Below, piece by piece: positions 17,406 to 18,411 of a DNA stretch of 18,411 nt. Each line of letters opens with the position of its first letter. Within the stretch, counting starts at the first letter, position 1. The notes under the pieces were generated by a model that was given only the letters and a program-made list of their open reading frames with translations, did not search any database and was not told the DNA's origin. This DNA is from Asterionellopsis glacialis (lineage: Eukaryota > Bacillariophyta > Plagiogrammaphyceae > Rhaphoneidales > Asterionellopsidaceae). The position numbers and the translations under genes were made by a program. Location: assembly GCA_014885115.2 (NCBI GenBank), contig WKLE02001304.1, positions 15,441 to 33,851 on the forward strand, written 5' to 3'.

Positions 17406-18165
17406 ATGCCGTTTAAGAATGCCGACAAGGCATTACGTCAAATCTTGACCAAATCAAAAACAATTGCACTCGTAGGAGCTTCGAAGGTACGTGACTACCT
17501 ACCGTATATATCAAAAGTCTACTGTATTCTTGAAGGCTAAGATGTGGGTAGGCATTTTAATGTCTGTTGTACTTTCAGTATCTTGAGTAAATCGTTTTAT
17601 AAACAAAATTTTTGGTATGGTGCCTCCATCCCTTTCGTCTCTATTATGAATGCAAATAAAAGAAACCAGAACGCGCATCAAATGAAGTCATGGGTTTCTT
17701 ATTAAGTCGAGGATACAATGTTATCCCCGTGAATCCTCTTCTTGCAGATTCTGGTGATACTGTATACGATAAAAAAGTTTATGCAACTTTAAAAGATATT
17801 CCTGTACCTATTGATATGGTGGATATATTTCGGTACGTTCATTCCTTCGCAAGTTGCATGACACTAGAAGAATAAATCATGTCAAATTATTGTCTTTGCA
17901 TAACTTTTGGTTACTTACTTGCTCTCACCGTATTTGGTACACTTCGATGATTCAATCAATATTTCTTGAGACTAGTCGGTCAGATCAGGCAGGTGCTGTG
18001 GTAGACGAAGCTATTGCTGTTGGTGCTAAATTTGTTTGGTTACAAGAAGGAGTCGTGGATGAGGATGCAGCTCAAAGAGCACTTGATGCCGGTCTCCTAG
18101 TTGCCATGGATACATGCCCGTACGTTGAAATTCCACGTTTAGGTATTGATGGTCCCGACGACTAA
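17406..18165 (+). CDS. CoA-binding domain protein (YccU-type Rossmann fold); 3 exons
   Basis: Join 17406-17486, 17663-17832 and 17976-18165: 146 aa, the usual length for stand-alone CoA_binding_2 / YccU-like proteins. The spliced product reads [38 protein letters not shown], then [37 protein letters not shown] and a final [15 protein letters not shown]. The VGAS loop and PVNP strand are the nucleotide-binding signature. DIFRRS, the WLQ.GV strand and the CP..EIPRLG end are family hallmarks. Members bind CoA in crystal structures, but their biological role is largely undefined. No targeting leader is evident, so a cytosolic location is likely. Both introns are GT-AG with GTACGT donors, phases 0 and 2. 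The start codon at 17406 lies in CACAAGATGCC. The family call is secure; precise splice sites rest on conserved sequence across the joins. Confidence 0.92.
17487..17662 (+). other. 176-bp GT-AG intron 1 of the CoA-binding gene
   Basis: Donor AAG|GTACGT, acceptor AAATAAAAG|AAACCAG, phase 0. This join gives [15 protein letters not shown], matching the family. A better-looking acceptor, ACTTTCAG, ends at 17578, but using it would bring in TAT CTT GAG TAA, a stop after three codons. Confidence 0.85.
17833..17975 (+). other. 143-bp GT-AG intron 2 of the CoA-binding gene
   Basis: Donor TTTCG|GTACGT, acceptor GAGACTAG|TCGG, phase 2. The split codon becomes CG|T (Arg), and the join reads VDIFRRSDQAG, as in relatives. 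Reading through the donor in frame soon reaches a stop at 17873-17875. Confidence 0.88.
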
Positions 18166-18411
18166 AAGCACATTATCGCATGTGCATTTCATGAAAGCAA
18201 ATATTACTGAAACTTTGTTCATGCCGTGGAAAGAAATCTGTTCCTGAGCGTAAAAGCAAGTAAAAGGCTGTCATCATAATCATCTACAAAACGACATAGA
18301 TATCGTCATCATCGAACGAGACAGCATACGCTCACACATACATACATGGCGAGAATGCCTTTTATATTTCTTTAGGTTGCTAAAAGAATGTTGACATTAA
18401 AGCGATCTGAA
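18166..18411. other. 3' flank of the CoA-binding gene
   Basis: About 250 bp of AT-rich noncoding sequence to the window edge, expected to hold the 3' UTR. No further gene or structured element is seen. Confidence 0.5.

Overview
The window looks like nuclear DNA of a diatom, most likely a pennate one. The signs are: intron-poor genes with a few short GT-AG introns (81, 176 and 143 bp); a diatom-style heat-shock-factor gene; a bipartite plastid-targeting leader with an 'SYA|F' (ASAF-like) cleavage site; and AT-rich intergenic DNA that is largely gene-free. There is no sign of bacterial operons, rRNA, tRNA, CRISPR or an intact transposon. The organism assignment is inferred from gene style and was not checked by a search.

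Layout, left to right: (1) the 3' part of a JMJD5/KDM8-like JmjC oxygenase (+, cut by the window edge, ends 722). (2) A convergent, apparently plastid-targeted opine-dehydrogenase-family protein (-, 1712-3169). (3) About 4.1 kb without a convincing gene, rich in short repeats. (4) A heat shock transcription factor (+, 7324-8376). (5) A 1.56 kb gap. (6) A large class II (HDA1-type) histone deacetylase with a ~870-residue N-terminal extension (-, two exons, 14028-9937). (7) A 1.3 kb divergent intergenic region packed with palindromic repeats. (8) An Hsp70/actin-fold ATPase-domain-only protein with a mitochondrial-looking leader and one membrane segment (+, 15327-16910). (9) A three-exon YccU-type CoA-binding-domain protein (+, 17406-18165). 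Two of the genes encode chromatin or oxygenase enzymes (JmjC, HDAC) and one a stress regulator (HSF), but nothing shows that the neighbours form a pathway. They look like ordinary eukaryotic single-gene units.

The most striking structure outside the genes is the 9-mer TACCAGGTA/TACCTGGTA. By hand count it occurs exactly 18 times in the window, against roughly 0.14 expected with even base composition. I found no copy inside a coding exon. Eight copies, some fused into longer perfect palindromes, are packed into about 270 bp between the divergent HDAC and Hsp70-like genes. A companion GTAGGACTA-like motif often abuts it. I do not recognise this family. It could be a diatom-specific interspersed palindrome, a protein-binding array or the remains of small mobile elements. 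Other points worth a second look are the plastid leader on the opine-dehydrogenase relative, the degenerate nucleotide-binding loops of the Hsp70-like protein, the tandem NLS-like repeats in the HDAC extension, and two competing 3' splice sites in the CoA-binding gene.
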